A DNA stretch of 64,000 nucleotides, from contig NZ_OY762905.1 in NCBI RefSeq assembly GCF_963666525.1, positions 1,240,001 to 1,304,000 on the forward strand, in the 5' to 3' direction. The DNA comes from an uncultured Cohaesibacter sp. GTDB lineage: Bacteria; Pseudomonadota; Alphaproteobacteria; Rhizobiales; Cohaesibacteraceae. Positions 1 through 10,923 of the stretch are shown one piece after another (position 1 is the first letter of the stretch; every line of letters starts with the position of its first letter). The position numbers were made by a program, and so were the translations under genes. The notes beneath the pieces are model-generated. The model made no database searches. It saw nothing but the letters and a program-made list of their open reading frames with translations, and was not told the origin of the DNA.

Positions 1-164
1 ATTTAGTATTTTCGAATATTAGGACTATTTAATAAAACAGAAAATTGGCCATTCGGCTGATACAATCCCTGCATGAGCCATCCGTTGAATTATTTTTCTA
101 CCCCCCTTCATATTCTTGCTTTGTTCCCTTACATTGTGCTCAAACAGCACCACGAGGCAGGCAC

Positions 165-2837
<2,673 letters not shown>

Positions 2838-2840
2838 AGG

Positions 2841-3551
2841 CTAGAAGAGCAGAGCCAGGGCAGCGATCACCATCAGGATCTGCAGCCCTGTCTCGAAGTT
2901 GCGGGCAGATATCCGGTTGAGCACGAACCGGCCAAGCAGCGCCGCGGCAATGGCTGAGAAAACCAGAGCCACGGAGGGTGCGAACATGTGTGCGGTCAGC
3001 AATCCGCTCTGCCAATATCCCGACAGCTTGGCTAGATTCGACATCACCGATGTGGCGGCCATCGCCCCGACAAAGGCCTGCCGCGAGATCTGCATCTCGC
3101 GAAACAGGATCACCTTGATCAGATTGCCGCTGCCCACCAGCCCTGAAACGAAACCGTAGAGGGCAGATCCCACAACAAGACCGCCCCAGCCGATACGGAC
3201 GGCAGGCAGGCGACCGATATGCTTGAGGATCACGTAGCAGAGCACCATGCTCCCGAGCAGGCGTTTGACCAGATCACCGGGCACCTGCGCCAGCAGCAGC
3301 GATCCGCCATAGGCAAACGGAAGGCAGGAGATGGCCATCACCCCGACGATGCGCCAGTCGACATGCCGCCGGTACAGAATGGATTTCGTGATGGTCGAAG
3401 CGGCGAACAGAACCGTCGCCAGCACAATGGTGTCCTTGACGTCCAGCAGGTGAGATCCGATGGCAAGGAAAAACAACGCAGTACCGAAGCCGAACACTGC
3501 CGAGGCCAGCGCGCTCAGGAATCCGACAACAACGAACAGCAACAGGACCAT
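2841..3551 (-). CDS. TSUP-family (TauE/SafE) membrane permease
   Basis: A 236-residue, very hydrophobic protein with about seven or eight membrane segments. It matches the TauE/SafE (TSUP) family, whose members export or import small sulfur-containing or organic anions such as sulfite, sulfoacetate or taurine products. The family pattern is visible as two related halves: an N-terminal segment with VFGFGTALFFLAIG and a second repeat with FVSGLVGSGNLIKV. The ATG at 3551 follows a GGGAGG ribosome binding site; a longer reading frame to 3674 has an arginine- and proline-rich leader unlike a membrane protein start. There are no sulfur-metabolism neighbours, so the substrate cannot be inferred. It is transcribed towards uvrB. 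Confidence 0.85.
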   Translation of the reverse strand: MVLLLFVVVGFLSALASAVFGFGTALFFLAIGSHLLDVKDTIVLATVLFAASTITKSILYRRHVDWRIVGVMAISCLPFAYGGSLLLAQVPGDLVKRLLGSMVLCYVILKHIGRLPAVRIGWGGLVVGSALYGFVSGLVGSGNLIKVILFREMQISRQAFVGAMAATSVMSNLAKLSGYWQSGLLTAHMFAPSVALVFSAIAAALLGRFVLNRISARNFETGLQILMVIAALALLF

Positions 3552-3672
3552 GTCAGGGCCTCCCGGGGGGGGGCGGCCCGGTACGGGCCTGCCTGTCCCT
3601 AGCAAATGATCAACTGCATTCAAAGTCCAAATTGCAGGCAGCCCGAATCCAAGCCCCCGGATGCGCGCTCGC

Positions 3673-3706
3673 ACAAAAAAGCCCCCCGCAACGCTGCGGG
3701 AGGCCC
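3673..3706 (-). terminator. Rho-independent terminator of the Dcu-type transporter gene
   Basis: Reading the minus strand, GGCCTCCCGCAGCGTTGCGGGGGGC forms a GC-rich stem around the loop and is followed by a run of six T. It lies just past the stop codon of the transporter at 3741. Confidence 0.8.
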
Positions 3707-3740
3707 TATGGTCTTTCAGGTGATCGACGGTAAGCTCACC

Positions 3741-5069
3741 CTAGCCGATGATGATCTTGGCCAGCAGATAACCGACCACAGATCCGGTGATGACAGCAAT
3801 AAGACCAACCGTCATGAAGGAATGGTTGAAATACCATTTGCCGATCTTGGTGGTTCCCGACACGTCAAAGTTCACCGTGGCGATATCGGACGGGTAGTTC
3901 GGAATGAAGAAATAGCCATAGAGAGCAGGCATCAGACCGATCAGCAGCGCCGGTTCCAGACCAAGCCCGAGACCGACCGGCAGCATCATGCGCGCCACCA
4001 CGGCCTGCGAGTTGACCACCACCGACACGATGAACAGCGCCAGAGCAAAGGTCCATGGATAGTTGGTGACCATTTCCACGATGCCGGTCTTGAACTGCGG
4101 CATGGCATACTGGAAATAGGTATCCGACATCCAGGCGATACCGAAAATGGCGATCGCAGCCACCATGCCCGACTTGAAGACCACCCCGTCCGGCACATCG
4201 CGTGGCTGGGTCTTGGTTGCCAGCAGGATAATACCGCCAAAGCACAGCATCATCATCTGGATGACAACCGCCATGCTGATCGGCTTTTCAGCACCGGCAA
4301 CGGTTCTGATTTCCGGCACCATGGCGATGACGACGATGATGAAAATGGCAGCAATGAACAGCAGCACCGCATTGCGGGCCTTGACCGGCAGCTTTTCGTT
4401 CAGCGACGTCGCTGTGGTCGAGCGGATCTTTTCGGACCATGCCGGGTCTTCAAGGCGTTTCTGATACTCGGGATCGTCAGGCAGTTCCTTGCCGCGACGC
4501 ATGCTGTAGAGCGCCATGGCCAGAGTCCCACACAGGGTCGCTGGCACGGTGACCATCAGGATGGACAGCAGAGTGATGTTCGGGTTGAGATCGGACAGCT
4601 GCGCCAGATAATAGACAACGGCCGCGGAAATCGGCGATGCCGTGATGCCGACCTGCGAGGCTACGGAGGCCGCAGCCATCGGACGTTCTGGCCGGATGCC
4701 ATTCTTGAGGGCCACATCACCGATGATCGGCATGATCGAATAGACCGCATGACCGGTTCCCAGCAGGAAGGTCATGAAATAGGTCACGAACGGTGCGATC
4801 AGCGTCACACGCTTGGGGTTGGAACGCAGCATGCGCTCAGCCACCTGCAGCATGTATTTCAGACCGCCGGCAGCCTCAAGAATGGAGGCACAGGTGACAA
4901 CCGCCAGAATGATCAGCATCACGGTGATGGGGGGAGAGGTTGGAGGCATCTGGAAGATGAACACTTCGATGACCAGACCAATGCCGGACACCACGCCCAG
5001 CCCGATCCCGCCAAAGCGGGACCCGATATAGAGCATGACCAACAGAAACACGAATTCGAGATAGAGCAT
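3741..5069 (-). CDS. Anaerobic C4-dicarboxylate transporter (DcuA/DcuB family)
   Basis: A 442-residue inner-membrane carrier of the Dcu family, which exchanges or takes up fumarate, malate, aspartate and succinate. There are about ten to twelve hydrophobic segments. Family features include the N-terminal MLYLEFVFLLVMLYIGSRFGGIGLG, GTGHAVYSIMPII, the RPERPMAAASVASQVGITASPISAA block and the C-terminal YFFIPNYPSDIATVNFD motif. Length is normal for the family (430-445). It is a single gene with its own terminator at 3673-3706 and has no neighbouring aspartase or fumarase. I found no clear FNR half-site pair upstream, so anaerobic control cannot be shown. DcuA and DcuB cannot be separated by eye. 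Confidence 0.92.
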   Translation of the reverse strand: MLYLEFVFLLVMLYIGSRFGGIGLGVVSGIGLVIEVFIFQMPPTSPPITVMLIILAVVTCASILEAAGGLKYMLQVAERMLRSNPKRVTLIAPFVTYFMTFLLGTGHAVYSIMPIIGDVALKNGIRPERPMAAASVASQVGITASPISAAVVYYLAQLSDLNPNITLLSILMVTVPATLCGTLAMALYSMRRGKELPDDPEYQKRLEDPAWSEKIRSTTATSLNEKLPVKARNAVLLFIAAIFIIVVIAMVPEIRTVAGAEKPISMAVVIQMMMLCFGGIILLATKTQPRDVPDGVVFKSGMVAAIAIFGIAWMSDTYFQYAMPQFKTGIVEMVTNYPWTFALALFIVSVVVNSQAVVARMMLPVGLGLGLEPALLIGLMPALYGYFFIPNYPSDIATVNFDVSGTTKIGKWYFNHSFMTVGLIAVITGSVVGYLLAKIIIG

Positions 5070-5477
5070 CTAGCGGGCTCCTTTAGGCGGCAAGGCCGCG
5101 AGCAGAATGCGCCGGGTCTTTCTGTCGAGGGGAGGCTCGGCGCGACAACCAGCGGCGAAAAAAGTCAAGATTGGCCAAAATCCGGGGGACTTTGGAGTTT
5201 GGTCCGCGCCGCTTTAAGCGAACTTTCGTGAATTTTACCAGCCGGAATTCTACGTAATTAAAAAGACTATCCACGACTATCGCGGAATAGACTGCAATTC
5301 GCAAGCAAAATGCCGGACTTTCGTTGCCCAAATGCAACATCCATTGCCTTTTCGCCCGTCTCGAGCCCCGAAACATGCAACAATCCGAATTGATCACATT
5401 GTCATCACACTCTCGCCCCTTTGCCCCCCGACAACTGGGTTAAGCAAAAATTGACAACGAAAGTGAGAGAAGAGCTT
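5070..5477. other. Intergenic region between divergent transporter and rlpA genes
   Basis: About 400 bases with no convincing gene. A 104-codon minus-strand frame at 5083-5397 is arginine-rich and has no family resemblance, so I rejected it. The region should hold the divergent promoters of the Dcu-type gene and rlpA, but no strong -35/-10 pair stands out. Confidence 0.5.
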
Positions 5478-5846
5478 TTGAACAGAATAGCAGCAACCGG
5501 TGTCGGGCTCGTCGCAGCCGTCTTATTCATGATGGTTCTGAAAGATGTCAGCCACGCCGCCGACATGAAGCATTGCGGAACCGCATCCTGGTATCAATTG
5601 ACCTCGAGAACAGCATCGGGCGAAATGGCCAATCCCAAGAAGATGACCGCAGCCCACAAGAGCCTTGAGCTGGGTCAGAAAATTGAAGTCACCAACATGC
5701 GCAACGGCAAGAAGGTCATTGTGCGGGTGAATGATCGCGGCCCGTTCATCAAGGGGCGCATTCTGGATGTAACCCGAGCGGCCGCAGCAGAACTTGGCTT
5801 CAAGGATGCAGGAACGACAAAGATCTGCTTCAAACAGTTGAGCTAG
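5478..5846 (+). CDS. rlpA: RlpA-like septal ring lytic transglycosylase / double-psi beta-barrel protein
   Basis: A short exported RlpA-family protein. In other bacteria RlpA binds denuded glycan at the septum, and some members cut it as lytic transglycosylases. The double-psi beta-barrel is recognisable: CGTASWYQ near the mature N-terminus, TASGEMANPKKMTAAHKSL, VTNMRNGKKVIVRVNDRGPF and GRILDVTRAAAAELGF, with the conserved DRGPF/D-S(T)-R signature. I place the start at TTG 5478 because GAGAAGAG lies just upstream and because this yields a clean signal peptide (NRIAATGVGLVAAVLFMMVLKDVSHA, cleaved before ADM). Upstream TTG or GTG starts would add a polar leader. There is no SPOR domain. The stop overlaps the convergent DUF1402 gene by four bases. 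Confidence 0.85.
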   Translation: MNRIAATGVGLVAAVLFMMVLKDVSHAADMKHCGTASWYQLTSRTASGEMANPKKMTAAHKSLELGQKIEVTNMRNGKKVIVRVNDRGPFIKGRILDVTRAAAAELGFKDAGTTKICFKQLS

Positions 5847-6856
5847 CGCGCGTCAGCCTGACGAATACGCTTCTTGTCCCGGTCAGAGGGGTCGTCAAGA
5901 ATTTCGGCGAGCTCCTCTGCCTTGTCATTGACAAGCCAGCCGTAATAATTCTCGCGCGGCCAGACCACACCACCGGAACGCTTCATCTTGACGCGCAGTT
6001 CCTCGGCATGGATATCGGTGTCGCCGATATTGTAAAGCGTGGCGGTGATGCCCGGATTCTGTGAGATATCGACCCCGGCGATGGTCTTGTAGTCATCAAT
6101 GGCCCGGCGGATCATCGCAGCCATGAAGGCAAGAGAAATGTCCGGCTTCATGATGGCATTATAGACGCCGGCGGCATGCGTCTCGTCAAGCTTGGGCAGC
6201 CCGGATTTCTCATGCACAAGATCGGTCAGCTTGAGCGCTGTCAGAGGGCTGATCTGGCCCAGCCCGAACGTTTGCCCTGCATACATCGGCTGGAAGAATA
6301 CCTTGCTGAAACGATCCTTCGGGAACGTCTTGCCATCCACCGTCTTGCCCTGAAACTTGTCTTTCCATACGGCCTGACGGCAAGACCAGACCTCATAGGA
6401 TCCCTTGGACTCGTCACAGGCTTCAAACTGCGGACGCTTCAGGAATACATCAATGTCTTCCCCGTCATAGGCAAACTTGATGTCCATGCCGGAATAAATC
6501 GCAGCCTTGGTGTAATAGGTCTGCAGATAGTCGAAGACGTTGATATTGTAGGTATGTTCTCCAACGATGGCGCCAATCATGTGGATCGGTTCGATGCCAT
6601 AGGCGTCCGCAGCCTGCTTGATTTTGGCCATCAGACGCTTGTCTTTTTGCAGCAGATCCCGGACCTTCTCGTATTTCTTGTCAAACGAGGTCTTCTGGGC
6701 ATTCGTGCGCAGATGAGAGCCGTTCGGAATGGCGGGCTGCACCTTGGAACGGTTGCCTGCAGGCACGACCTGAACCGACTTGGCATTCGCCTCGATATCA
6801 GAAAATGCAAGCGTACCTGCCAGAAATGCAAGACACATTGGAAATATGAATTTCAT
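5843..6856 (-). CDS. DUF1402 family protein, probable periplasmic lysozyme-like enzyme
   Basis: A 337-residue exported protein that I recognise as DUF1402, a family of Hyphomicrobiales without an assigned function. The N-terminus is a signal peptide (MKFIFPMCLAFLAGTLAF, cleavage near SDIEANA). Reading the mature part, three blocks resemble lytic transglycosylase motifs: IGAIVGEHTYN with a glutamate near residue 100 (compare the ES motif), FGLGQISPLTALKL near 197-210 (compare GLMQIxPxTA), and ATLYNIGD near 273-280 (compare AAYNAG). The spacing between the first two is much wider than usual. The C-terminal WPRENYYGWLVN is typical of the family. I use the ATG at 6856; a TTG four codons upstream is possible. 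The neighbour RlpA also acts on peptidoglycan. The function is inference. Confidence 0.8.
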   Translation of the reverse strand: MKFIFPMCLAFLAGTLAFSDIEANAKSVQVVPAGNRSKVQPAIPNGSHLRTNAQKTSFDKKYEKVRDLLQKDKRLMAKIKQAADAYGIEPIHMIGAIVGEHTYNINVFDYLQTYYTKAAIYSGMDIKFAYDGEDIDVFLKRPQFEACDESKGSYEVWSCRQAVWKDKFQGKTVDGKTFPKDRFSKVFFQPMYAGQTFGLGQISPLTALKLTDLVHEKSGLPKLDETHAAGVYNAIMKPDISLAFMAAMIRRAIDDYKTIAGVDISQNPGITATLYNIGDTDIHAEELRVKMKRSGGVVWPRENYYGWLVNDKAEELAEILDDPSDRDKKRIRQADAR

Positions 6857-6983
6857 TTCGTTGCCCAACGTTCCAAAGGAATCAAACTATGAGAAAAATT
6901 TTCAGGGAACCTACCAGCTATTTCCGCTTTTACGTAGTGTATTTTTGCAACATACGCTCAAGAAGCGCGCTGAAACCCTTAAT

Positions 6984-7226
6984 TTATACGCTTTTCTCAA
7001 GACCATAGAGATCATCTCCATAGCTCTCGAGATGCTTTTCCAGCAAGGCGCGGGCATCAAGCAGCCCCTTGTTGTAGAAAACGGGGCCAAGCTGTTTGAT
7101 CATGTAATCGAGAAGAAACTCGACTTCAAAACGCCCCACTTCCTGTTCAAGATTTTCACTGAAATAATCTTGCAACAGCTGGACCAGTTGCTGCTTTTCT
7201 TCTTTGGAAAACGAGATGTCACCCAT
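6984..7226 (-). CDS. DUF2164 domain-containing protein
   Basis: An 80-residue cytosolic protein with the pattern of DUF2164: FSKEEKQQLVQLLQDYFSENLEQEVGRF followed by LLDYMIKQLGPVFYNKGLLDA. It is predicted mostly helical, and the function is unknown. It lies 62 bases downstream of the MBL-fold hydrolase gene on the same strand and may be cotranscribed with it. The C-terminus (LEKHLESYGDDLYGLEKSV) is rich in charged residues. Confidence 0.8.
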   Translation of the reverse strand: MGDISFSKEEKQQLVQLLQDYFSENLEQEVGRFEVEFLLDYMIKQLGPVFYNKGLLDARALLEKHLESYGDDLYGLEKSV

Positions 7227-7288
7227 TTCAATGCCTGCCAGCGCTCTGCCCGCGATCCGAATGACGATCCAGACCGCTTTCTATAGCT

Positions 7289-7924
7289 TCAAAGACCTTG
7301 AAGAAAGGGATTGCTCCGCCGTTCCTCACCGATGGTCGAGTGATTGCCGTGCCCGCAGACAAAGGCAACATCATCACCAAGCGGCAGGATCTTGTCGCGG
7401 ATGGAAGCCATCAGGGTTGCATGGTTGCCCCCCGGCAGATCGGTGCGTCCAATCGAGCCATTGAACAGCACATCGCCCATGATGGCGAAGCGGGCGTCCT
7501 CGTTATAGTAGACCACATGGCCGGGCGCATGACCGGGACAATGCAGGACCGAGAAGGTCATGCCTGCAATATCAACCTCGTCACCATCCTGCAGCCAGCG
7601 GTCCGGCTCGCATGGTTTGGCAGCAGGCACACCGAACTGGATTGCCTGCTCGGCCACCCGTTCGATCAGCATGCGGTCGGCTTCGTGCGGCCCCTCCACA
7701 TCAACATCCAGCGCATCGCGCAATTCTGCGGCGCCACCGATATGATCGATATGCCCGTGGGTGATAAGGATGCGCTCCACCTCGATCTGCTCATTCTCCA
7801 GCACCTGAAGGATCTTCTCGACCTCTCCACCCGGGTCGATCACGACGCCCTTGCCGGTTTCCTCATCCCAAATGAGCGTACAATTCTGCTGAAATGGAGT
7901 CACGGGGACGATTGCAACCTTCAT
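7289..7924 (-). CDS. MBL-fold metallo-hydrolase (glyoxalase II-like)
   Basis: A 211-residue metallo-beta-lactamase fold hydrolase. The metal site is complete: THGHIDHIGG (HxHxDH), CPGHAPGHVVY, GDVLFNGSIGRTDLPGG with the bridging aspartate, and a final histidine in FVCGHGNHSTIGEE. The family contains glyoxalase II (hydroxyacylglutathione hydrolase) and related thioesterases; this compact form corresponds to the YcbL-like group. The ATG at 7924 gives MKVAIVPVTPFQQNC, the conserved start of the family; an upstream extension to 8020 is not conserved-looking. The substrate is uncertain, most likely S-lactoylglutathione or a similar thioester. Confidence 0.88.
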   Translation of the reverse strand: MKVAIVPVTPFQQNCTLIWDEETGKGVVIDPGGEVEKILQVLENEQIEVERILITHGHIDHIGGAAELRDALDVDVEGPHEADRMLIERVAEQAIQFGVPAAKPCEPDRWLQDGDEVDIAGMTFSVLHCPGHAPGHVVYYNEDARFAIMGDVLFNGSIGRTDLPGGNHATLMASIRDKILPLGDDVAFVCGHGNHSTIGEERRSNPFLQGL

Positions 7925-8163
7925 ATGACCGATCCTGTTTGCCTTGATGATGCTGTCACAGACAGCAGATATAGAGTGAAGTGAGTGCCTCATCCATACC
8001 CCACTTCTCGACAAAAGCAACCAGGAATATTGAACACAAATGTCAAATAATCTTGAGAAAACTGGCTATATTGAAGGGATGGCGAATGAAAATGACCAGC
8101 AACAATTGGCCATTGGCAGCGAGTCAGCTATTCTGAAACTGCCTTCTGAGGGGAGAATCGGAA

Positions 8164-8883
8164 ATGCACACTGGACAAAACGACCCGGTTGAAGCCACCG
8201 GTCTGGCAATGGCTAGCAGGAATTGGCCGAGCCGGTTGCTCTTGCCGCTAAGTTTGCTGACAGGCCTTGTCTTTGCTTCTGCGGCCCAGGCGCAGTCCGG
8301 CAGCATCCCCCAACGGATTCTCGACAATCACCGGGCGACCATGGGGTGCTGGCTGGCTGAGTTCGATGATTCCGAATTGGCTGAAAAGGCCCTGATCATC
8401 CATCTGGACGTGCAGACCTTCTACGGCCTCATCTGCTCCACCAGCCTTGATGGCAACAGTTACCGCATCTATCAGGTTGAAGACGGCCGCGATGAATGGG
8501 CCAATCTGATCACCTTCCCGCAGCTTGATTCCAAGCTGGGCTGGTATGCCTCGACCGAATTGCAGAAGCCGACCTGGGACGAAGGCAAGAAACTTCTGCG
8601 CTCGGAATTCCCCAAACAGGGCAGCGCCAGCACCTGTCGCCAATACAGCATCTATTCCTGGCAGAATGGCCGCTTCTATATCGCCCAGGTTGGCCTGTCC
8701 GGCGATTGCGAGGAAAAGGAGAGCGACAAGGACCTGATCATCTTCCCGTTTGTCGATGAAGTCGCCAAGGGAGAAGCAGCAGGTGTGGCAACCGGTGCAC
8801 CGGCCCCGGACAAACCTGCGACAGATGTGACCAAGGACGGAGCGAAGGATGAGGCAAAGGACGCAGGGAAGAAGGCCAAATAG
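8164..8883 (+). CDS. Hypothetical exported protein with weak DUF1176 likeness
   Basis: A 239-residue protein of unknown function. A strong ribosome binding site (GAGGGGAGA) precedes the ATG. The N-terminus carries a basic stretch (MASRNWPSRLLLPLS) and a hydrophobic segment ending SAAQA, so it is probably exported; the signal peptide is unusually preceded by about 16 polar residues. The mature part has several cysteines (MGCWLAEF, LICST, STCRQYS, SGDCEEKE) that could pair as disulfides in the periplasm. The segment STCRQYSIYSWQNGRFYIAQ loosely resembles the end of DUF1176 proteins, but I am not sure. The tail is a low-complexity lysine, alanine and aspartate run. It is a single gene upstream of rlmJ. 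Confidence 0.6.
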   Translation: MHTGQNDPVEATGLAMASRNWPSRLLLPLSLLTGLVFASAAQAQSGSIPQRILDNHRATMGCWLAEFDDSELAEKALIIHLDVQTFYGLICSTSLDGNSYRIYQVEDGRDEWANLITFPQLDSKLGWYASTELQKPTWDEGKKLLRSEFPKQGSASTCRQYSIYSWQNGRFYIAQVGLSGDCEEKESDKDLIIFPFVDEVAKGEAAGVATGAPAPDKPATDVTKDGAKDEAKDAGKKAK

Positions 8884-9003
8884 CCCCGGCATCACCCGGC
8901 ACCGGGCAATCCCCGGTTCAAATCCTGAAGCCAGCATTTGACAGGATGGCGTTGCTCAGCCATAGCAGCACAGAGTCTTTCAACAACCCGGTTGTGCCTT
9001 TTC

Positions 9004-9861
9004 ATGAACTATCGACATATCTATCACGCAGGCAATTTTGCAGACTGCCTCAAGCACATTGTCCTGACGCGGATCCTTCAGTATCTGCAAAAGAAGGACA
9101 AGGGATATTTCGTGCTCGATACCCATGCCGGGATCGGCCAGTATGACCTGTCGAGCGAAGAGGCCCGCAAGACCGGCGAATGGCAGGACGGCATCGGTCG
9201 CCTGCTGGCACTGGATCGCAAGACCATGCCTCCCGCTGTCGCAGGAATCATGGCACCCTACCTCGATATCATCGAACGCCTCAATCCGGATGGAGAGCTG
9301 ACGCTCTATCCCGGCTCCCCCAAACTGGTCGCCATGATGGCCCGCCCGGTGGATCGCGCCACCTTCATAGAGAAGCACCCAGCAGATGCCGAGACGCTTC
9401 AGCGCACCATGGGCCGAAACCACCAGCTTCACGTCAGGGAAGATGATGGCTGGGTTGCCCTGCGCGCCGACCTGCCCCCCACAGAACGCCGCGGCATGGT
9501 GCTGGTTGATCCGCCGTTCGAGGAAAAGGACGAATATGTCCGCATGGTCGACGCCTTCCTGCAGGGCTATCGGCGCTGGGCAACTGGGATCTACTGCCTG
9601 TGGTACCCGATCAAGGCTCGTCGGGATGTCGACGACGCTGCCCAGATCCTTGCCGATTCCGGCATAGACAACATCCTGCGTGCGGAGCTGGTCATTCAGA
9701 AGCTCGACACGGCCAAACGGCTGAACGGCACCGGGCTGTTCATCGTCAATCCACCCTATACCCTGCATGACGAGTTGAAGGCCCTGTTACCGCTGCTCGC
9801 AGACACCTTCGGCCAGACCGCGCACCGGTCCTCGGTTGAATGGATCAACCCGCCCCAATAG
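9004..9861 (+). CDS. rlmJ: 23S rRNA (adenine(2030)-N6)-methyltransferase RlmJ
   Basis: RlmJ methylates N6 of A2030 in 23S rRNA using S-adenosylmethionine. The start MNYRHIYHAGNFADCLKH is the family hallmark, with the basic segment LTRILQYLQKKDKGY, the SAM-binding strand FVLDTHAGIGQYDL, and the catalytic motif VDPPFEEKDEY (DPPF). The length of 285 residues fits the family (about 280). I use the ATG at 9004; the longer frame from 8938 begins with TTG and does not match. It lies 69 bases before the RNase T2 gene and may be cotranscribed with it. Confidence 0.95.
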   Translation: MNYRHIYHAGNFADCLKHIVLTRILQYLQKKDKGYFVLDTHAGIGQYDLSSEEARKTGEWQDGIGRLLALDRKTMPPAVAGIMAPYLDIIERLNPDGELTLYPGSPKLVAMMARPVDRATFIEKHPADAETLQRTMGRNHQLHVREDDGWVALRADLPPTERRGMVLVDPPFEEKDEYVRMVDAFLQGYRRWATGIYCLWYPIKARRDVDDAAQILADSGIDNILRAELVIQKLDTAKRLNGTGLFIVNPPYTLHDELKALLPLLADTFGQTAHRSSVEWINPPQ

Positions 9862-9930
9862 GCCCACACCAGATATCGCCAAGATGGGGCCACCGACAGG
9901 CTCCCGATCAAGATGCAAGCAGGAGCTCCC

Positions 9931-10644
9931 ATGAAGACCGCAAGCAGGCCCCGCCAGACCCCTCAGCCCCTGACGACCAGTGTGAACCGTGCAGTCTTTG
10001 TGACCCTGACGATCCTGCTGCTCCTGTCACTGACCGCCCCCGTGCGGCAGGCCTCCGCCGATGAAGCTGGCGATTTTGACTATTATATCCTCACCCTGTC
10101 CTGGTCGCCGACCTACTGTGCAGACGAAGCTCGGCGCAACCGCGACCAGTTGCAGTGCTTTTCCGAGCGCTCCTTCGGCTTTGTCATTCATGGTCTGTGG
10201 CCGCAATATGAGAGAGGCTATCCGGAACGCTGCCGCACCCGCTTTCGTGACCCGTCCGACAATCTTGTCGAACAGATGCTGAAATTTTCTCCCAGCGAGA
10301 GCCTCATCCGTCACGAATGGGACAAGCACGGCAGCTGTTCGGGGCTCGTCCCGCTGGATTACTTCCGTCTGGCTGTCAGGAGCTTCAAGGCCCTCAAACG
10401 CCCGGACCAACTCGCCGATCTGGAGCGGCCGCTACTGATGACCGTCCCCCAGATCGAAAGCGCCTTCCATGACGCCAACCCGGAACTGCCCGAAGACAGT
10501 CTGTTTGTCACCTGCAAACGCCAGAAGCTGAGCGAGGTCCGCCTGTGTCTCGACAAGGAGGGCAAGCCGCGCCAATGCAGTCCATCGGCCATCCGGGCCC
10601 GATGCGGATCGCGTGACAAGTTGCGCATTCTTGCTGTGCGATAA
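9931..10644 (+). CDS. Secreted ribonuclease T2 family protein
   Basis: A 237-residue exported RNase of the T2 family, which cuts single-stranded RNA through a 2',3'-cyclic phosphate in the periplasm. Both active-site segments are intact: CAS I FGFVIHGLWPQY (His87) and CAS II RHEWDKHGSC (His128, Glu129, His133). The N-terminus has a hydrophobic segment (AVFVTLTILLLLSLTAPV) followed by a likely cleavage site near QASA. Cysteines at YCADE, LQCFSE, ERCR, GSCSG, VTCKR and RLCLD suit the disulfides of the family. I prefer the ATG at 9931 (AGGAG five bases upstream) to the ATG at 9913, which lacks a ribosome binding site. Probable role: extracellular or periplasmic RNA scavenging for nucleotides and phosphate. 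Confidence 0.92.
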   Translation: MKTASRPRQTPQPLTTSVNRAVFVTLTILLLLSLTAPVRQASADEAGDFDYYILTLSWSPTYCADEARRNRDQLQCFSERSFGFVIHGLWPQYERGYPERCRTRFRDPSDNLVEQMLKFSPSESLIRHEWDKHGSCSGLVPLDYFRLAVRSFKALKRPDQLADLERPLLMTVPQIESAFHDANPELPEDSLFVTCKRQKLSEVRLCLDKEGKPRQCSPSAIRARCGSRDKLRILAVR

Positions 10645-10923
10645 GCCGCAACAGCCCACATTTTCCGATCACATCGACCCGATCAGCGGCTATGCGGCAT
10701 TATTCATGTCATCAAATGCAGAAAGCAGCCCCATTCCGCCTTGACGAACTTGCAGCGAAACAGGAACATTGACGGCGTTATTCCATTGTTAGAGTCTGTT
10801 ATTTGTCGGCAACAGGCAGATGCGTTTAGAATTGCTGCCGTGCGCTGTCACGATTACCCTTGACCCCATTCAGCCGGCCCTCTTGAGACAAAACAGGAAA
10901 TCCGGTCAAAAGGAGCTGACACC

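Noticed and set aside
1-164. SOS (LexA) box before uvrB
   Set aside because: I looked for the alphaproteobacterial GTTC-N7-GTTC and GAAC-N7-GAAC patterns and found only single half-sites with wrong spacing.
3606-5231. 541-codon plus-strand frame opposite the Dcu-type gene
   Set aside because: Its translation is rich in His, Arg, Gln and Asp without motifs, as expected from the complement of a membrane protein gene.
5083-5397. 104-codon minus-strand frame before the Dcu-type gene
   Set aside because: Arginine-rich, no homology that I can see, and it fills the expected promoter region.
8911-8933. tRNA-like T-loop (GGTTCAAATCC followed by a CCA)
   Set aside because: The flanking bases do not pair as a T-stem, and no acceptor, D or anticodon arm can be built around it.
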